Shown one piece after another: positions 42,777-51,371 of a stretch of 64,000 bases of DNA. The notes beneath the pieces were generated by a model that made no database searches, was not told the DNA's origin, and worked only from the letters and a program-made list of their open reading frames with translations. Numbering within the stretch: the stretch's first letter is position 1; each line of letters opens with the position of its first letter. The stretch comes from Pseudomonas peradeniyensis (GTDB lineage Bacteria > Pseudomonadota > Gammaproteobacteria > Pseudomonadales > Pseudomonadaceae). The stretch spans positions 186,001-250,000 of the forward strand of contig NZ_JABWRJ020000005.1 of assembly GCF_014268935.2 (NCBI RefSeq), read 5' to 3'. Both the position numbers and the translations under genes were made by a program.

Positions 42777-42803
42777 TAAAGTTTTTTGACGCGGCGGCGA
42801 TAC
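42777..42803 (+). promoter_or_regulatory. FliA (sigma28) promoter of fliS
   Basis: TAAAGTTT - 11 bases - GGCGATAC. The -35 half is a perfect match, the -10 half has two differences, and spacing is exact. It is 41 bases upstream of the fliS ATG and just after the fliD terminator. Confidence 0.85.
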
Positions 42804-42843
42804 AAGAGGTATATGCACCTTTTCGCTGCAACGAGGTAGATCC

Positions 42844-43239
42844 ATGAACCCGATGTTGGCCCTTCGGCAATACCAGAAAGTCAATGGCGTGGCACAGACT
42901 TCCGAGGCCAGTCCGCACCGTCTGGTGCAGATGCTCATGCAGGGTGGTCTCGACCGCCTGGCCCAGGCCAAGGGCGCCATTGCCCGCAAGGATGTTGCCC
43001 AGAAGGGTATTCTGATCGGCAAGGCCATCGATATCATCGGTGGTCTGCGCGAGGGTCTCGACCTGGAAAACCATGCCGAAAGCCTGGCTGATCTGGATAA
43101 CCTGTACACCTACATGAGTCGTCGCCTGGTCGAGGCCAACGTCAAGAGCGATCCCGAGATCATCGACGAAGTCGCGCGCCTGCTGATCACGGTCAAGGAA
43201 GGCTGGGATGCGATCGGCGAACAGCAGCCGGCGCCCTGA
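42844..43239 (+). CDS. fliS: Flagellin export chaperone FliS
   Basis: 131 residues, ATG 42844 after GAGGTAGATCC. FliS binds the flagellin C-terminus in the cytosol and keeps it unfolded for export. The conserved ALRQYQKVNGVAQTSEASPHRLVQM start (first 30 residues, partial quote) and LYTYMSRRLVEANVKSD (~88-104) are family hallmarks. With fliT it forms a pair of export chaperones, driven by the FliA promoter at 42777. Confidence 0.93.
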   Translation: MNPMLALRQYQKVNGVAQTSEASPHRLVQMLMQGGLDRLAQAKGAIARKDVAQKGILIGKAIDIIGGLREGLDLENHAESLADLDNLYTYMSRRLVEANVKSDPEIIDEVARLLITVKEGWDAIGEQQPAP

Positions 43240-43253
43240 ACCAGGAGGTTGTC

Positions 43254-43550
43254 ATGAGTGAGGTGATCGAGCGTATCGACCAGACCCGCGAGCTGCTGCT
43301 CGCCGCCCTGGCCAGTCGTGACTGGGAGGCGGTTGGCGAGCTGGATCTGGAGTGCCGCCTGTGCGTCGATGATGTGCTGGCCGAGGCGCTGTCGAACGAG
43401 GATGAGGTGCGTGCCAGCCTGGAGCAGTTGCAGGCCGTCTATCGGCAGCTAATCGAGGTTGCAAGTGGCGAGCGTCAATCGGTAGTCGACGAGATGGCGA
43501 AGATACGTCAGGCGGAAAACGCGACAAAGGTATACCATTTGTTCACCTGA
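43254..43550 (+). CDS. fliT: FliT-like flagellar export chaperone
   Basis: 98 residues; ATG 43254 with AGGAGG 6 bases upstream. A short, all-helical, acidic protein in the fliT position after fliS. FliT chaperones FliD and the ATPase complex in enterics. Sequence identity across FliT proteins is low, so the call rests on size, helical heptads (ELLLAALASRDWEAVGELD, ~13-31), and position between fliS and fleQ. Confidence 0.75.
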   Translation: MSEVIERIDQTRELLLAALASRDWEAVGELDLECRLCVDDVLAEALSNEDEVRASLEQLQAVYRQLIEVASGERQSVVDEMAKIRQAENATKVYHLFT

Positions 43551-43584
43551 CCACAGGTGACACAAAAATCAGCGCGCCATAAAT

Positions 43585-43615
43585 TTGACTGTGTGCCGTT
43601 TTTTGACTTTACTAG
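43585..43615 (+). promoter_or_regulatory. Candidate sigma70 promoter of fleQ
   Basis: TTGACT (43585-43590) and TTTACT (43608-43613), 17 bases apart, 104 bases upstream of the fleQ ATG. fleQ is known to be sigma70-dependent and Vfr-repressed in P. aeruginosa. The -10 match is poor; another TTGACT lies at 43603. Confidence 0.3.
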
Positions 43616-43716
43616 TGGCTGTTTTCGAAATTCAGACGTCCGAACACTGACCATTCAGTCGGAATGATGTCGTGCACGCCTTCGGGCGCCGATATGACTA
43701 GGGAAGTTGCTATTGC

Positions 43717-45192
43717 ATGTGGCGTGAAACCAAGATTCTCCTGATCGATGACGACAGCGAACGCCGCCGCGATCTGGCGGTGGTCCTGAATTTTCTCGGC
43801 GAAGAAAACCTGTCCTGCTCCAGCGACGACTGGCAGCAGGTGGTCGAGGGTTTGTCTTCCAGCCGTGAAGTGCTGTGTGTCCTGATCGGTAGCGTAAATG
43901 CCCCGGCCAGCGTGCTGGGGCTCCTTAAGACAGTGGCCGGGTGGGATGAGTTCCTTCCGGTTCTGCTTCTGGGTGAAATTTCTTCCGCGGACTTCCCCGA
44001 GGACCTGCGCCGCCGTGTGCTGTCCAACCTCGAGATGCCGCCGAGCTACAGCCAGTTGCTCGACTCCCTGCACCGTGCCCAGGTCTATCGCGAGATGTAC
44101 GACCAGGCCCGCGAGCGTGGTCGCCAGCGCGAGCCCAACCTGTTCCGCAGCCTGGTGGGCACCAGCCGTGCCATCCAGCATGTGCGGCAGATGATGCAGC
44201 AAGTGGCCGACACCGATGCCAGCGTGCTGATCCTCGGCGAGTCGGGCACCGGCAAGGAAGTGGTGGCGCGCAACCTGCACTACCACTCCAAGCGTCGCGA
44301 GGCACCGTTCGTGCCGGTCAACTGCGGGGCGATCCCGGCAGAGCTGCTCGAAAGCGAACTGTTCGGCCACGAGAAGGGCGCCTTCACCGGGGCGATCACC
44401 AGTCGTGCCGGGCGCTTCGAGCTGGCCAACGGCGGCACGCTGTTCCTCGACGAAATCGGCGACATGCCGCTGCCGATGCAGGTCAAGCTGCTGCGCGTGT
44501 TGCAGGAGCGTACCTTCGAGCGGGTCGGCAGCAACAAGACCCAGAGCATCGACGTGCGCATCATTGCCGCGACGCACAAGAACCTCGAGACCATGATCGA
44601 GGACGGGACCTTCCGCGAGGATTTGTATTACCGGCTGAATGTGTTCCCTATCGAGATGGCGCCATTGCGTGAGCGGGTTGAAGACATCCCGTTGCTGATG
44701 AACGAGCTGATCTCGCGCATGGAACACGAGAAGCGCGGCTCGATCCGCTTCAACTCCGCGTCGATCATGTCGCTGTGCCGCCACGGTTGGCCGGGCAACG
44801 TCCGCGAGTTGGCCAACCTGGTGGAGCGCATGGCGATCATGCACCCGTACGGGGTGATTGGCGTGGCGGAGCTGCCGAAGAAGTTCCGTTATGTGGATGA
44901 CGAGGATGAGCAGCTGGTCGACAGCCTGCGCTCCGATCTCGAAGAGCGCGTGGCGATCAACGGGCATGCGCCGAACTTCGCCAGCCACGCCATGCTGCCG
45001 CCCGAGGGGCTGGACCTCAAGGACTACCTCGGCAGTCTGGAACAGGGGCTGATCCAGCAGGCGCTGGACGATGCCAATGGCATTGTCGCCCGTGCCGCCG
45101 AGCGCCTGCGCATCCGTCGCACCACGCTGGTGGAGAAGATGCGCAAGTACGGCATGAGCCGCCAAGGTGGCGAGGAGCAGGCGGACGACTGA
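43717..45192 (+). CDS. fleQ: Master flagellar regulator FleQ (sigma54 activator, c-di-GMP sensor)
   Basis: 491 residues. FleQ turns on class II flagellar operons with RpoN and switches biofilm genes when bound to c-di-GMP. A degenerate receiver domain (~1-130) is followed by the AAA+ domain: the LFRS c-di-GMP motif falls exactly at residues 142-145, Walker A GESGTGKE at ~174-181, GAFTGA at ~222-227, and a Fis-type HTH at ~448-482 (DANGIVARAAERLRIRRTTL). In the receiver, the usual Asp is not evident, fitting a phosphorylation-independent regulator. Its target promoters are visible throughout this window. It starts a regulatory block fleQ-fleS-fleR. Confidence 0.97.
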   Translation: MWRETKILLIDDDSERRRDLAVVLNFLGEENLSCSSDDWQQVVEGLSSSREVLCVLIGSVNAPASVLGLLKTVAGWDEFLPVLLLGEISSADFPEDLRRRVLSNLEMPPSYSQLLDSLHRAQVYREMYDQARERGRQREPNLFRSLVGTSRAIQHVRQMMQQVADTDASVLILGESGTGKEVVARNLHYHSKRREAPFVPVNCGAIPAELLESELFGHEKGAFTGAITSRAGRFELANGGTLFLDEIGDMPLPMQVKLLRVLQERTFERVGSNKTQSIDVRIIAATHKNLETMIEDGTFREDLYYRLNVFPIEMAPLRERVEDIPLLMNELISRMEHEKRGSIRFNSASIMSLCRHGWPGNVRELANLVERMAIMHPYGVIGVAELPKKFRYVDDEDEQLVDSLRSDLEERVAINGHAPNFASHAMLPPEGLDLKDYLGSLEQGLIQQALDDANGIVARAAERLRIRRTTLVEKMRKYGMSRQGGEEQADD

Positions 45193-45210
45193 TCCCGTCT
45201 TGCCTGGACA

Positions 45211-45251
45211 CAATGGTCGGGGGGGGGGCTGTGACAGCCCCGGCCATTGCC
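45211..45251 (+). terminator. Terminator after fleQ, containing a G10 run
   Basis: Outer arms CAATGG and CCATTG and inner GGGGCTG/CAGCCCC enclose a TGA loop. Ten consecutive G (45219-45228) lie in the left arm, so slippage would alter the hairpin. Confidence 0.7.
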
Positions 45252-45287
45252 TTCGATCAACGATCCCGCATTCGATTATCCCCATCT

Positions 45288-45304
45288 CCGGCACGGCTAT
45301 TGCT
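45288..45304 (+). promoter_or_regulatory. Sigma54 promoter of fleSR
   Basis: CCGGCACGGCTATTGCT: perfect -12 TTGCT, GGCAC at -24, one mismatch (C for T before GG). 53 bases upstream of the chosen fleS ATG. FleQ-dependent transcription of fleSR is known. Confidence 0.88.
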
Positions 45305-45357
45305 ACACCGCAGGCAACATACCGTTTTTATGACGGTCAGCCATGCGAGAGAGCACG

Positions 45358-46575
45358 ATGCCCCAGGCCGCCCACCGTTCCCATGCCGCCGATCCGCGCG
45401 GGCACACCCCGCTCGAGCAGGAAAGCCGGCAGGGTCTTGAGCAGGCGTTCGCCCTGTTCGATCAGGTTTCCAGCCAGCTGAGCCAGTCCTACACCATGCT
45501 CGAGACCCGGGTCAGCGAGCTCAAGGGCGAGCTGGCGGTGGTCAGTGCGCAGCGCATGGCCGAGCTCGATGAGAAGGAGCGCCTGGCCAATCGCTTGCAG
45601 AACCTGCTCGACCTGCTGCCGGGCGGGGTGATCGTGATCGATGCCGAAGGGGGTGTGCGCGAAGCCAATCCGGCGGCCTGCGAGTTGCTCGGCGAGCCGT
45701 TGATCGGCATGCGCTGGCGCGAGGTGATTGCCCGCAGTTTCGCGCCGCGTGACGATGACGGTCATGAGGTCTCCCTGCGTGACGGGCGTCGGCTGTCCAT
45801 CGCGACGCGCTCGCTGGATGCCGAGCCGGGGCAGTTGGTGCTGCTCAACGACCTGACCGAAACCCGCCGCATGCAGGATCAGCTGGCGCGGCACGAACGC
45901 CTGTCGTCCCTGGGTCGCATGATCGCGTCCCTGGCGCACCAGATCCGCACGCCGCTCTCGGCGGCAATGCTCTATGCCAGCCACCTGGCCGAACCGCAGC
46001 AGGTTCTGACGGACGAGACCCGGCTGCGTTTTGCCGGCAATCTCAAGGAGCGTCTCCACGAGCTCGAACACCAGGTGCGCGACATGCTGGTGTTCGCCCG
46101 CGGGGAATTGCCGCTCAATGACCGCATCAGTCCGAAGGCGTTGTTCCAGGCGCTGCAACAGGCAGCTCATGCCCATGTCGAGGGGCATGCGGTGCGCTGG
46201 CAGTGCGACAGCCGCCTCGGGGAGTTGCTATGCAACCGTGACACCCTGGTCGGCGCCTTGCTCAACTTGATCGAGAATGCCCTGCAGGCCAGCAGCGGGC
46301 CGGCGAAACTCAAGGTGCACCTGTCGCGTTGCGACGACAATCTGCGCGTGTGCGTCAGTGATGCCGGCAGCGGTATCGACGAGCAGCTGCTGGCGCGCCT
46401 GGGTGAGCCATTCGTGACCACCAAGGCGACCGGCACCGGCTTGGGGCTGGCGGTGGTCCAGGCGGTGGTGCGCGCGCACCGCGGCACCCTGCAGCTACGC
46501 TCCAGGCTTGGCCGTGGCACCTGTGTCACCGTGCTGCTGCCGTTGATCGACGGCCGTGGGGAGGTCAATCAATGA
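45358..46575 (+). CDS. fleS: Flagellar sensor kinase FleS
   Basis: 405 residues. ATG 45358 is preferred (GAGAG 6 bases upstream; known FleS proteins start near MPQ); an ATG at 45343 is possible. A cytosolic histidine kinase with a coiled coil (~25-85), a PAS domain (~80-175), a HisKA phospho-acceptor His at ~194 in SLAHQIRTPLS, and an ATPase (GSGIDEQLLARLGEPF, TGTGLGLAVV). It phosphorylates FleR to switch on class III genes such as flgBCDE-flgF-L. No membrane helix, as in other FleS. Overlaps fleR by four bases. Confidence 0.94.
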   Translation: MPQAAHRSHAADPRGHTPLEQESRQGLEQAFALFDQVSSQLSQSYTMLETRVSELKGELAVVSAQRMAELDEKERLANRLQNLLDLLPGGVIVIDAEGGVREANPAACELLGEPLIGMRWREVIARSFAPRDDDGHEVSLRDGRRLSIATRSLDAEPGQLVLLNDLTETRRMQDQLARHERLSSLGRMIASLAHQIRTPLSAAMLYASHLAEPQQVLTDETRLRFAGNLKERLHELEHQVRDMLVFARGELPLNDRISPKALFQALQQAAHAHVEGHAVRWQCDSRLGELLCNRDTLVGALLNLIENALQASSGPAKLKVHLSRCDDNLRVCVSDAGSGIDEQLLARLGEPFVTTKATGTGLGLAVVQAVVRAHRGTLQLRSRLGRGTCVTVLLPLIDGRGEVNQ

Positions 46576-47948
46576 GCGTCAAGGTACTGCTGGTCGAGGA
46601 TGATCGGGTTCTGCGCCAGGCGTTGGTCGATACCCTGGAGATCGGCGGTTTCTGCCACCGTGCCGTCGGCAGTGCCGAGGAGGCCTTGCTGGCGGTGACT
46701 GAAGAGTCGTTCAGCCTGGTGGTCAGCGACGTGAACATGCCGGGCATGGACGGTCATCAACTGCTCGCCCAGCTGCGTCGACAGCACCCACAGCTACCAG
46801 TGTTGCTGATGACCGCCCATGCGGCGGTGGAGCGGGCGGTGGAGGCCATGCGCCAAGGGGCTGTCGATTACCTGGTCAAGCCTTTCGAGCCTGCAGCGCT
46901 GAACGGCCTGGTGGCGCGTCATGCCGTCGGCAGCGCTGCTGGCAACGATGACGAAGGGCCGGTGGCATGCGAGCCGGCCAGCCGGCAATTGCTGGAATTG
47001 GCGGCACGGGTTGCGCAAAGCGACTCGACCGTACTGATCTCCGGCGAGTCGGGAACCGGCAAGGAAGTGCTGGCACGCTACATCCATCAGCAGTCGCGGC
47101 GGGCGGATCAGCCTTTCGTCGCGATCAACTGCGCGGCCATCCCGGACAACATGCTCGAGGCGACCCTGTTCGGCCATGAAAAGGGCGCCTTCACCGGGGC
47201 GATCGCCGCCCAGGCGGGCAAGTTCGAGCAGGCCGACGGTGGCACCTTGCTGCTGGACGAGATCTCCGAGATGCCGCTCGGCTTGCAAGCCAAGCTGCTA
47301 CGGGTGCTGCAGGAGCGCGAAGTCGAGCGCGTCGGTGGGCGCAAGCCCATCGCCCTGGACATCCGCATCCTTGCCACGACCAACCGCGACCTGGTGGGGG
47401 AGGTGGCGGCCGGCCGTTTCCGTGAAGACCTCTACTACCGCCTTTCGGTGTTCCCCATGGCCTGGCGCTCCCTGCGCGAGCGTCCTGCCGATATCCTGCC
47501 GCTGGCCGAGCGCCTGCTGGCGCGCCATGCCCGCAAGATGCGCCATGCCCAGGTTTGCCTGTCCAGCGAGGCGCAGGCGTGCCTGCAGGCGTATGCCTGG
47601 CCGGGCAATGTGCGGGAGCTGGACAACGCCGTGCAGCGGGCGCTGATCCTGCAGCAGGGTGGTGTGATCGAAGCGGCGGATTTCTGTCTGGCTGGCGCCA
47701 TTCCATTGTCGGCGCCGAGAGTAGCCACTATTGAGCCATTACCCGTTGAGCCGGTTGCCGAGGTTGGCGGGCTGGGCGACGACATGCGGCGTCATGAGTT
47801 CCAGATGATCATCGACACCCTGCGTGCCGAGCGCGGGCGCCGCAAGGAGGCTGCCGAGCGTCTGGGAATCAGCCCGCGCACCTTGCGCTACAAGCTGGCG
47901 CAGATGCGTGACGCGGGCCTGGATGTCGAGGCCAGCCTGTTCGGTTGA
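46572..47948 (+). CDS. fleR: Flagellar response regulator FleR (NtrC family)
   Basis: 458 residues, ATGA overlap with fleS. The receiver (~1-115) has VVSDVNMPGMDG with the phospho-Asp at ~54; the AAA+ domain has Walker A GESGTGKE (~158) and GAFTGA (~205); a Fis HTH fills ~420-450 (RRKEAAERLGISPRTL). It activates sigma54 class III promoters after phosphorylation by FleS. The sigma54 promoters at 2192 and 13258 are likely shared or FleR targets. Confidence 0.95.
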   Translation: MSVKVLLVEDDRVLRQALVDTLEIGGFCHRAVGSAEEALLAVTEESFSLVVSDVNMPGMDGHQLLAQLRRQHPQLPVLLMTAHAAVERAVEAMRQGAVDYLVKPFEPAALNGLVARHAVGSAAGNDDEGPVACEPASRQLLELAARVAQSDSTVLISGESGTGKEVLARYIHQQSRRADQPFVAINCAAIPDNMLEATLFGHEKGAFTGAIAAQAGKFEQADGGTLLLDEISEMPLGLQAKLLRVLQEREVERVGGRKPIALDIRILATTNRDLVGEVAAGRFREDLYYRLSVFPMAWRSLRERPADILPLAERLLARHARKMRHAQVCLSSEAQACLQAYAWPGNVRELDNAVQRALILQQGGVIEAADFCLAGAIPLSAPRVATIEPLPVEPVAEVGGLGDDMRRHEFQMIIDTLRAERGRRKEAAERLGISPRTLRYKLAQMRDAGLDVEASLFG

Positions 47949-47978
47949 TGCGTCGTTTTGAATGATTTTCGGGTTGGC

Positions 47979-47995
47979 TGGCACTCCTCTTGCTA
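47979..47995 (+). promoter_or_regulatory. Sigma54 promoter of fliE operon
   Basis: CTGGCACTCCTCTTGCT: perfect match to the -24/-12 consensus, 60 bases before the fliE ATG. FleQ-driven class II promoter in P. aeruginosa. Confidence 0.93.
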
Positions 47996-48055
47996 GCTCC
48001 AACCCATTCGCTGCACGAGTGTCAAAAAAAGTGCGGCAGCCGGAGAGAGAAGTCC

Positions 48056-48388
48056 ATGACCCAAGGTGTTGAATTCAATCGTCTGATGTTGGACATGCGC
48101 GCCATGCAGGCCGAAGCCATGTCCCAGCCCAAGGCTGTCGCCGCGCCTGAACTGGCGCCAGGCCAGAGCAGCTTTGCCGACATGCTTGGCCAGGCCATTG
48201 GCAAGGTGCATGAAACGCAGCAGGCCTCCTCCCAGCTGTCCAACGCTTTCGAGATCGGCAAGAGCGGGGTCGACCTGACCGACGTGATGATCGCCTCGCA
48301 GAAGGCCTCGGTATCGTTCCAGGCCCTGACCCAGGTGCGCAACAAGCTGGTACAGGCGTACCAGGACATCATGCAGATGCCGGTATAA
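48056..48388 (+). CDS. fliE: Flagellar hook-basal body protein FliE
   Basis: 110 residues; ATG 48056 with GGAGAGAGA upstream (an earlier in-frame start is inside the leader). FliE joins the MS ring (FliF) to the rod. The conserved C-terminal segment has VDLTDVMIASQKASVSFQ and KLVQAYQDIMQMPV. First gene of the sigma54 operon continuing to fliR/flhB or to fliJ and the switch module. Confidence 0.93.
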   Translation: MTQGVEFNRLMLDMRAMQAEAMSQPKAVAAPELAPGQSSFADMLGQAIGKVHETQQASSQLSNAFEIGKSGVDLTDVMIASQKASVSFQALTQVRNKLVQAYQDIMQMPV

Positions 48389-48403
48389 GGGCGAGAGTGA
48401 GTC

Positions 48404-50182
48404 ATGGCCGAAGCAGTCGTCGATAACGCCCCCGCCAAGAGTGGTCCGCCAGCGGCCAAGCCGCCGCTGTTCGGCATGGCGTTCCTGGAAAACATCTCGC
48501 AGATGCCCATGCTGCGTCAGGTCGGCCTGCTGGTCGGCCTGGCCGCCAGCGTGGCCATCGGTTTCGCCGTGGTGCTGTGGTCGCAGCAGCCGGACTACCG
48601 GCCGCTGTACGGCAGCCTGGCGGGCACCGACACCAAGCAGGTGATCGATGCCCTGACCGCCGCCGATATCCCCTATCGCGTGGAGCCGAACTCCGGCGCC
48701 CTGCTGGTCAAGGCCGACGACCTCTCCCGTGCGCGCCTGAAACTGGCCTCCGCCGGTGTCGCGCCAAGCGATGGCAACGTCGGCTTCGAGTTGCTCGACA
48801 AGGAGCAGGGCCTGGGTACCAGCCAGTTCATGGAAGCCACCCGCTACCGTCGCAGCCTGGAAGGCGAGCTGGCGCGTACCGTGTCGAGCCTGAACAATGT
48901 CAAGGCCGCCCGCGTGCACCTGGCGATCCCGAAAAGCTCGGTGTTCGTGCGTGACGAGCGCAAGCCCAGCGCCTCGGTGCTGGTCGAACTGTACCCGGGC
49001 CGCGCCCTGGAGGCGGGCCAGGTCATGGCCATCGTCAACCTCGTGGCCACCAGTGTTCCGGAACTGGACAAGTCCCAGGTGACCGTGGTCGACCAGAAGG
49101 GCAACCTGCTTTCCGACCAGTTGCAGGACACCGCCCTGACCATGGCGGGCAAGCAGTTCGACTACAGCCGCCGCATGGAAGGCATGCTCACCCAGCGCGT
49201 GCACAATATCCTCCAGCCGGTGCTGGGCAACGACCGCTACAAGGCCGAGGTGTCGACCGACGTTGACTTCAGCGCCGTCGAGTCCACCTCCGAGCAGTTC
49301 AATCCAGACCAACCAGCGCTGCGCAGCGAACAGTCGGTCAACGAACAGCGTGCCAGCAGCCAGGGCCCGCAAGGTGTGCCGGGCGCCCTGAGCAACCAGC
49401 CGCCGGCCGGCGCCTCCGCGCCCGAAAACGCCAAGGCCGCCGCCACGCCGGCCGGTGCCATCCAGCCTGGTCAGCCGCTGGTGGACGCCAACGGCCAGCA
49501 GATCATGGACCCGGCCACCGGCCAGCCGATGCTCGCGCCGTACCCGAGCGACAAGCGTCAGCAGAGCACCAAGAACTTCGAGCTGGACCGCTCCATCAGC
49601 CACACCCGTCAGCAGCAAGGTCGCCTGACCCGCCTGTCGGTGGCCGTGGTGGTGGACGACCAGGTCAAGCTCGACGCCGCCACCGGCGAAACCACCCGTA
49701 CCCCGTGGGGAGCCGAGGACCTGGCGCGCTTCACTCGCCTGGTGCAAGACGCAGTGGGCTTCGATGCCAGCCGTGGCGACAGCGTCACCGTGATCAACGT
49801 GCCGTTCGCCGCCGACCGTGGCGACGAACTGGTCGACATTCCGTTCTACTCGCAGCCGTGGTTCTGGGACATCGTCAAGCAGGTGCTGGGCGTGCTGTTC
49901 ATCCTGGTGCTGGTGTTCGGCGTGCTGCGTCCGGTGCTCAACAACATCACAGGTGGCGGCAAGCAGGCTGCCACGGACAGCGACATGGAGCTGGGCGGCA
50001 TGATCGGTCTGGATGGCGAACTGGCCAACGACCGCGTCAGCCTGGGTGGCCCGACAAGCATTCTGTTGCCGAGCCCGAGCGAGGGTTACGAGGCACAGCT
50101 CAACGCAATCAAGGGCCTGGTGGCCGAAGACCCGGGCCGCGTGGCCCAGGTCGTGAAAGAGTGGATCAACGCCGATGAGTGA
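48404..50182 (+). CDS. fliF: Flagellar M-ring protein FliF
   Basis: 592 residues. FliF builds the MS ring in the inner membrane. N-terminal TM at ~35-60 (VGLLVGLAASVAIGFAVVLW, residues ~39-58), periplasmic ring-building motifs (~60-440), C-terminal TM at ~480-500 (VLGVLFILVLVFGVL), and an FliG-binding tail. A Pro/Ala/Gly-rich insertion at ~325-365 is typical of Pseudomonas. Overlaps fliG by eight bases. Confidence 0.96.
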   Translation: MAEAVVDNAPAKSGPPAAKPPLFGMAFLENISQMPMLRQVGLLVGLAASVAIGFAVVLWSQQPDYRPLYGSLAGTDTKQVIDALTAADIPYRVEPNSGALLVKADDLSRARLKLASAGVAPSDGNVGFELLDKEQGLGTSQFMEATRYRRSLEGELARTVSSLNNVKAARVHLAIPKSSVFVRDERKPSASVLVELYPGRALEAGQVMAIVNLVATSVPELDKSQVTVVDQKGNLLSDQLQDTALTMAGKQFDYSRRMEGMLTQRVHNILQPVLGNDRYKAEVSTDVDFSAVESTSEQFNPDQPALRSEQSVNEQRASSQGPQGVPGALSNQPPAGASAPENAKAAATPAGAIQPGQPLVDANGQQIMDPATGQPMLAPYPSDKRQQSTKNFELDRSISHTRQQQGRLTRLSVAVVVDDQVKLDAATGETTRTPWGAEDLARFTRLVQDAVGFDASRGDSVTVINVPFAADRGDELVDIPFYSQPWFWDIVKQVLGVLFILVLVFGVLRPVLNNITGGGKQAATDSDMELGGMIGLDGELANDRVSLGGPTSILLPSPSEGYEAQLNAIKGLVAEDPGRVAQVVKEWINADE

Positions 50183-51194
50183 CAATCGAGCCATTACCGC
50201 CAAGCTGAGCCGCGTCGACAAGGCGGCCATCCTCCTGCTCTCGCTCGGCGAGACCGATGCCGCGCAGGTCCTGCGCCACATGGGGCCCAAGGAAGTGCAG
50301 CGGGTCGGTGTGGCCATGGCGCAGATGGGCAACGTCCATCGCGAGCAGGTCGAGCAGGTGATGAGCGAGTTCGTCGAGATCGTCGGCGACCAGACCAGCC
50401 TGGGCGTTGGTTCCGACGGCTATATCCGCAAGATGCTCAACCAGGCCCTCGGCGAGGACAAGGCCAACGGCCTGATCGACCGCATCCTGCTCGGTGGCAA
50501 CACCAGCGGCCTGGACAGCCTCAAGTGGATGGAGCCGCGTGCCGTGGCCGACGTCATCCGCTACGAACACCCGCAGATCCAGGCCATCGTGGTCGCCTAC
50601 CTCGACCCCGACCAGGCCGGCGAGGTGCTGAGCAATTTCGACCACAAGGTGCGCCTGGACATCGTCTTGCGCGTGTCGTCGCTCAACACCGTGCAGCCGG
50701 CGGCGCTCAAGGAACTCAACCAGATCCTCGAGAAGCAGTTCTCCGGCAACTCCAATGCCGCGCGCACCACCCTGGGTGGCATCAAGCGCGCCGCCGACAT
50801 CATGAACTTCCTCGACAGTTCCGTGGAAGGCGCGCTCATGGACTCGATCCGCGAGATCGACAGCGACCTGTCGGAGCAGATCGAAGACCTGATGTTCGTC
50901 TTCAACAACCTGGCCGATGTCGACGACCGTGGCATCCAGGCGCTGCTGCGCGAGGTGTCCTCGGACGTGCTGGTGGTGTCGCTCAAGGGCGCCGATGAGC
51001 GGGTCAAGGACAAGATCTTCAAGAACATGTCCAAGCGTGCGTCGGAGCTGCTGCGCGACGACCTGGAGGCCAAGGGGCCGGTGCGGGTCAGCGACGTGGA
51101 AACGGCGCAGAAGGAAATCCTCACCATCGCCCGTCGCATGGCCGAGGCCGGCGAGATCGTGCTGGGCGGCAAGGGCGCCGAGGAAATGATCTGA
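50175..51194 (+). CDS. fliG: Flagellar motor switch protein FliG
   Basis: 339 residues. FliG sits at the top of the C ring and interacts with MotA to produce torque. The N-terminal FliF-binding domain, middle EHPQ motif (YEHPQIQAIVVAYLDP, ~130), and C-terminal charged torque helix (DLMFVFNNLADVDDRGIQALLREV, split at ~235-260) are present. A REP-like palindrome pair separates it from fliH within the same operon. Confidence 0.95.
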   Translation: MSDNRAITAKLSRVDKAAILLLSLGETDAAQVLRHMGPKEVQRVGVAMAQMGNVHREQVEQVMSEFVEIVGDQTSLGVGSDGYIRKMLNQALGEDKANGLIDRILLGGNTSGLDSLKWMEPRAVADVIRYEHPQIQAIVVAYLDPDQAGEVLSNFDHKVRLDIVLRVSSLNTVQPAALKELNQILEKQFSGNSNAARTTLGGIKRAADIMNFLDSSVEGALMDSIREIDSDLSEQIEDLMFVFNNLADVDDRGIQALLREVSSDVLVVSLKGADERVKDKIFKNMSKRASELLRDDLEAKGPVRVSDVETAQKEILTIARRMAEAGEIVLGGKGAEEMI

Positions 51195-51217
51195 TCTTCG
51201 GGGCGACGCGGTCCCCT

Positions 51218-51331
51218 TTAGGAGCGGCCTTGTGCCGCGAAAGGGCAAGGCTGCCCCGACAATTTTGCGGTGACATCGAGATCGAGGGGCTGCTTTGCAG
51301 CCCTTTCGCGACACAAGGCCGCTCCTACAGG
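51218..51331. repeat. Inverted pair of REP-like palindromes between fliG and fliH
   Basis: The left copy (51218-51246; TAGGAGCGGCCTTGTG...) and right inverted copy (51297-51331; ...CACAAGGCCGCTCCTA) are complementary over about 28 bases with one difference, separated by ~50 bases. This matches the putida-type REP/BIME core of ~35 bases. It sits inside an otherwise tightly packed operon, so it can fold into a large mRNA hairpin. Confidence 0.85.
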
Positions 51332-51371
51332 GAGCGCGTTGGTTGCAGATGGCTTTTGAGTACCTGAAAAC

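Noticed and set aside
43560..43716. Vfr/CRP-type operator upstream of fleQ
   Set aside because: Vfr repression of fleQ is known in P. aeruginosa, but I could not find a TGTGA-N6-TCACA-like palindrome here.
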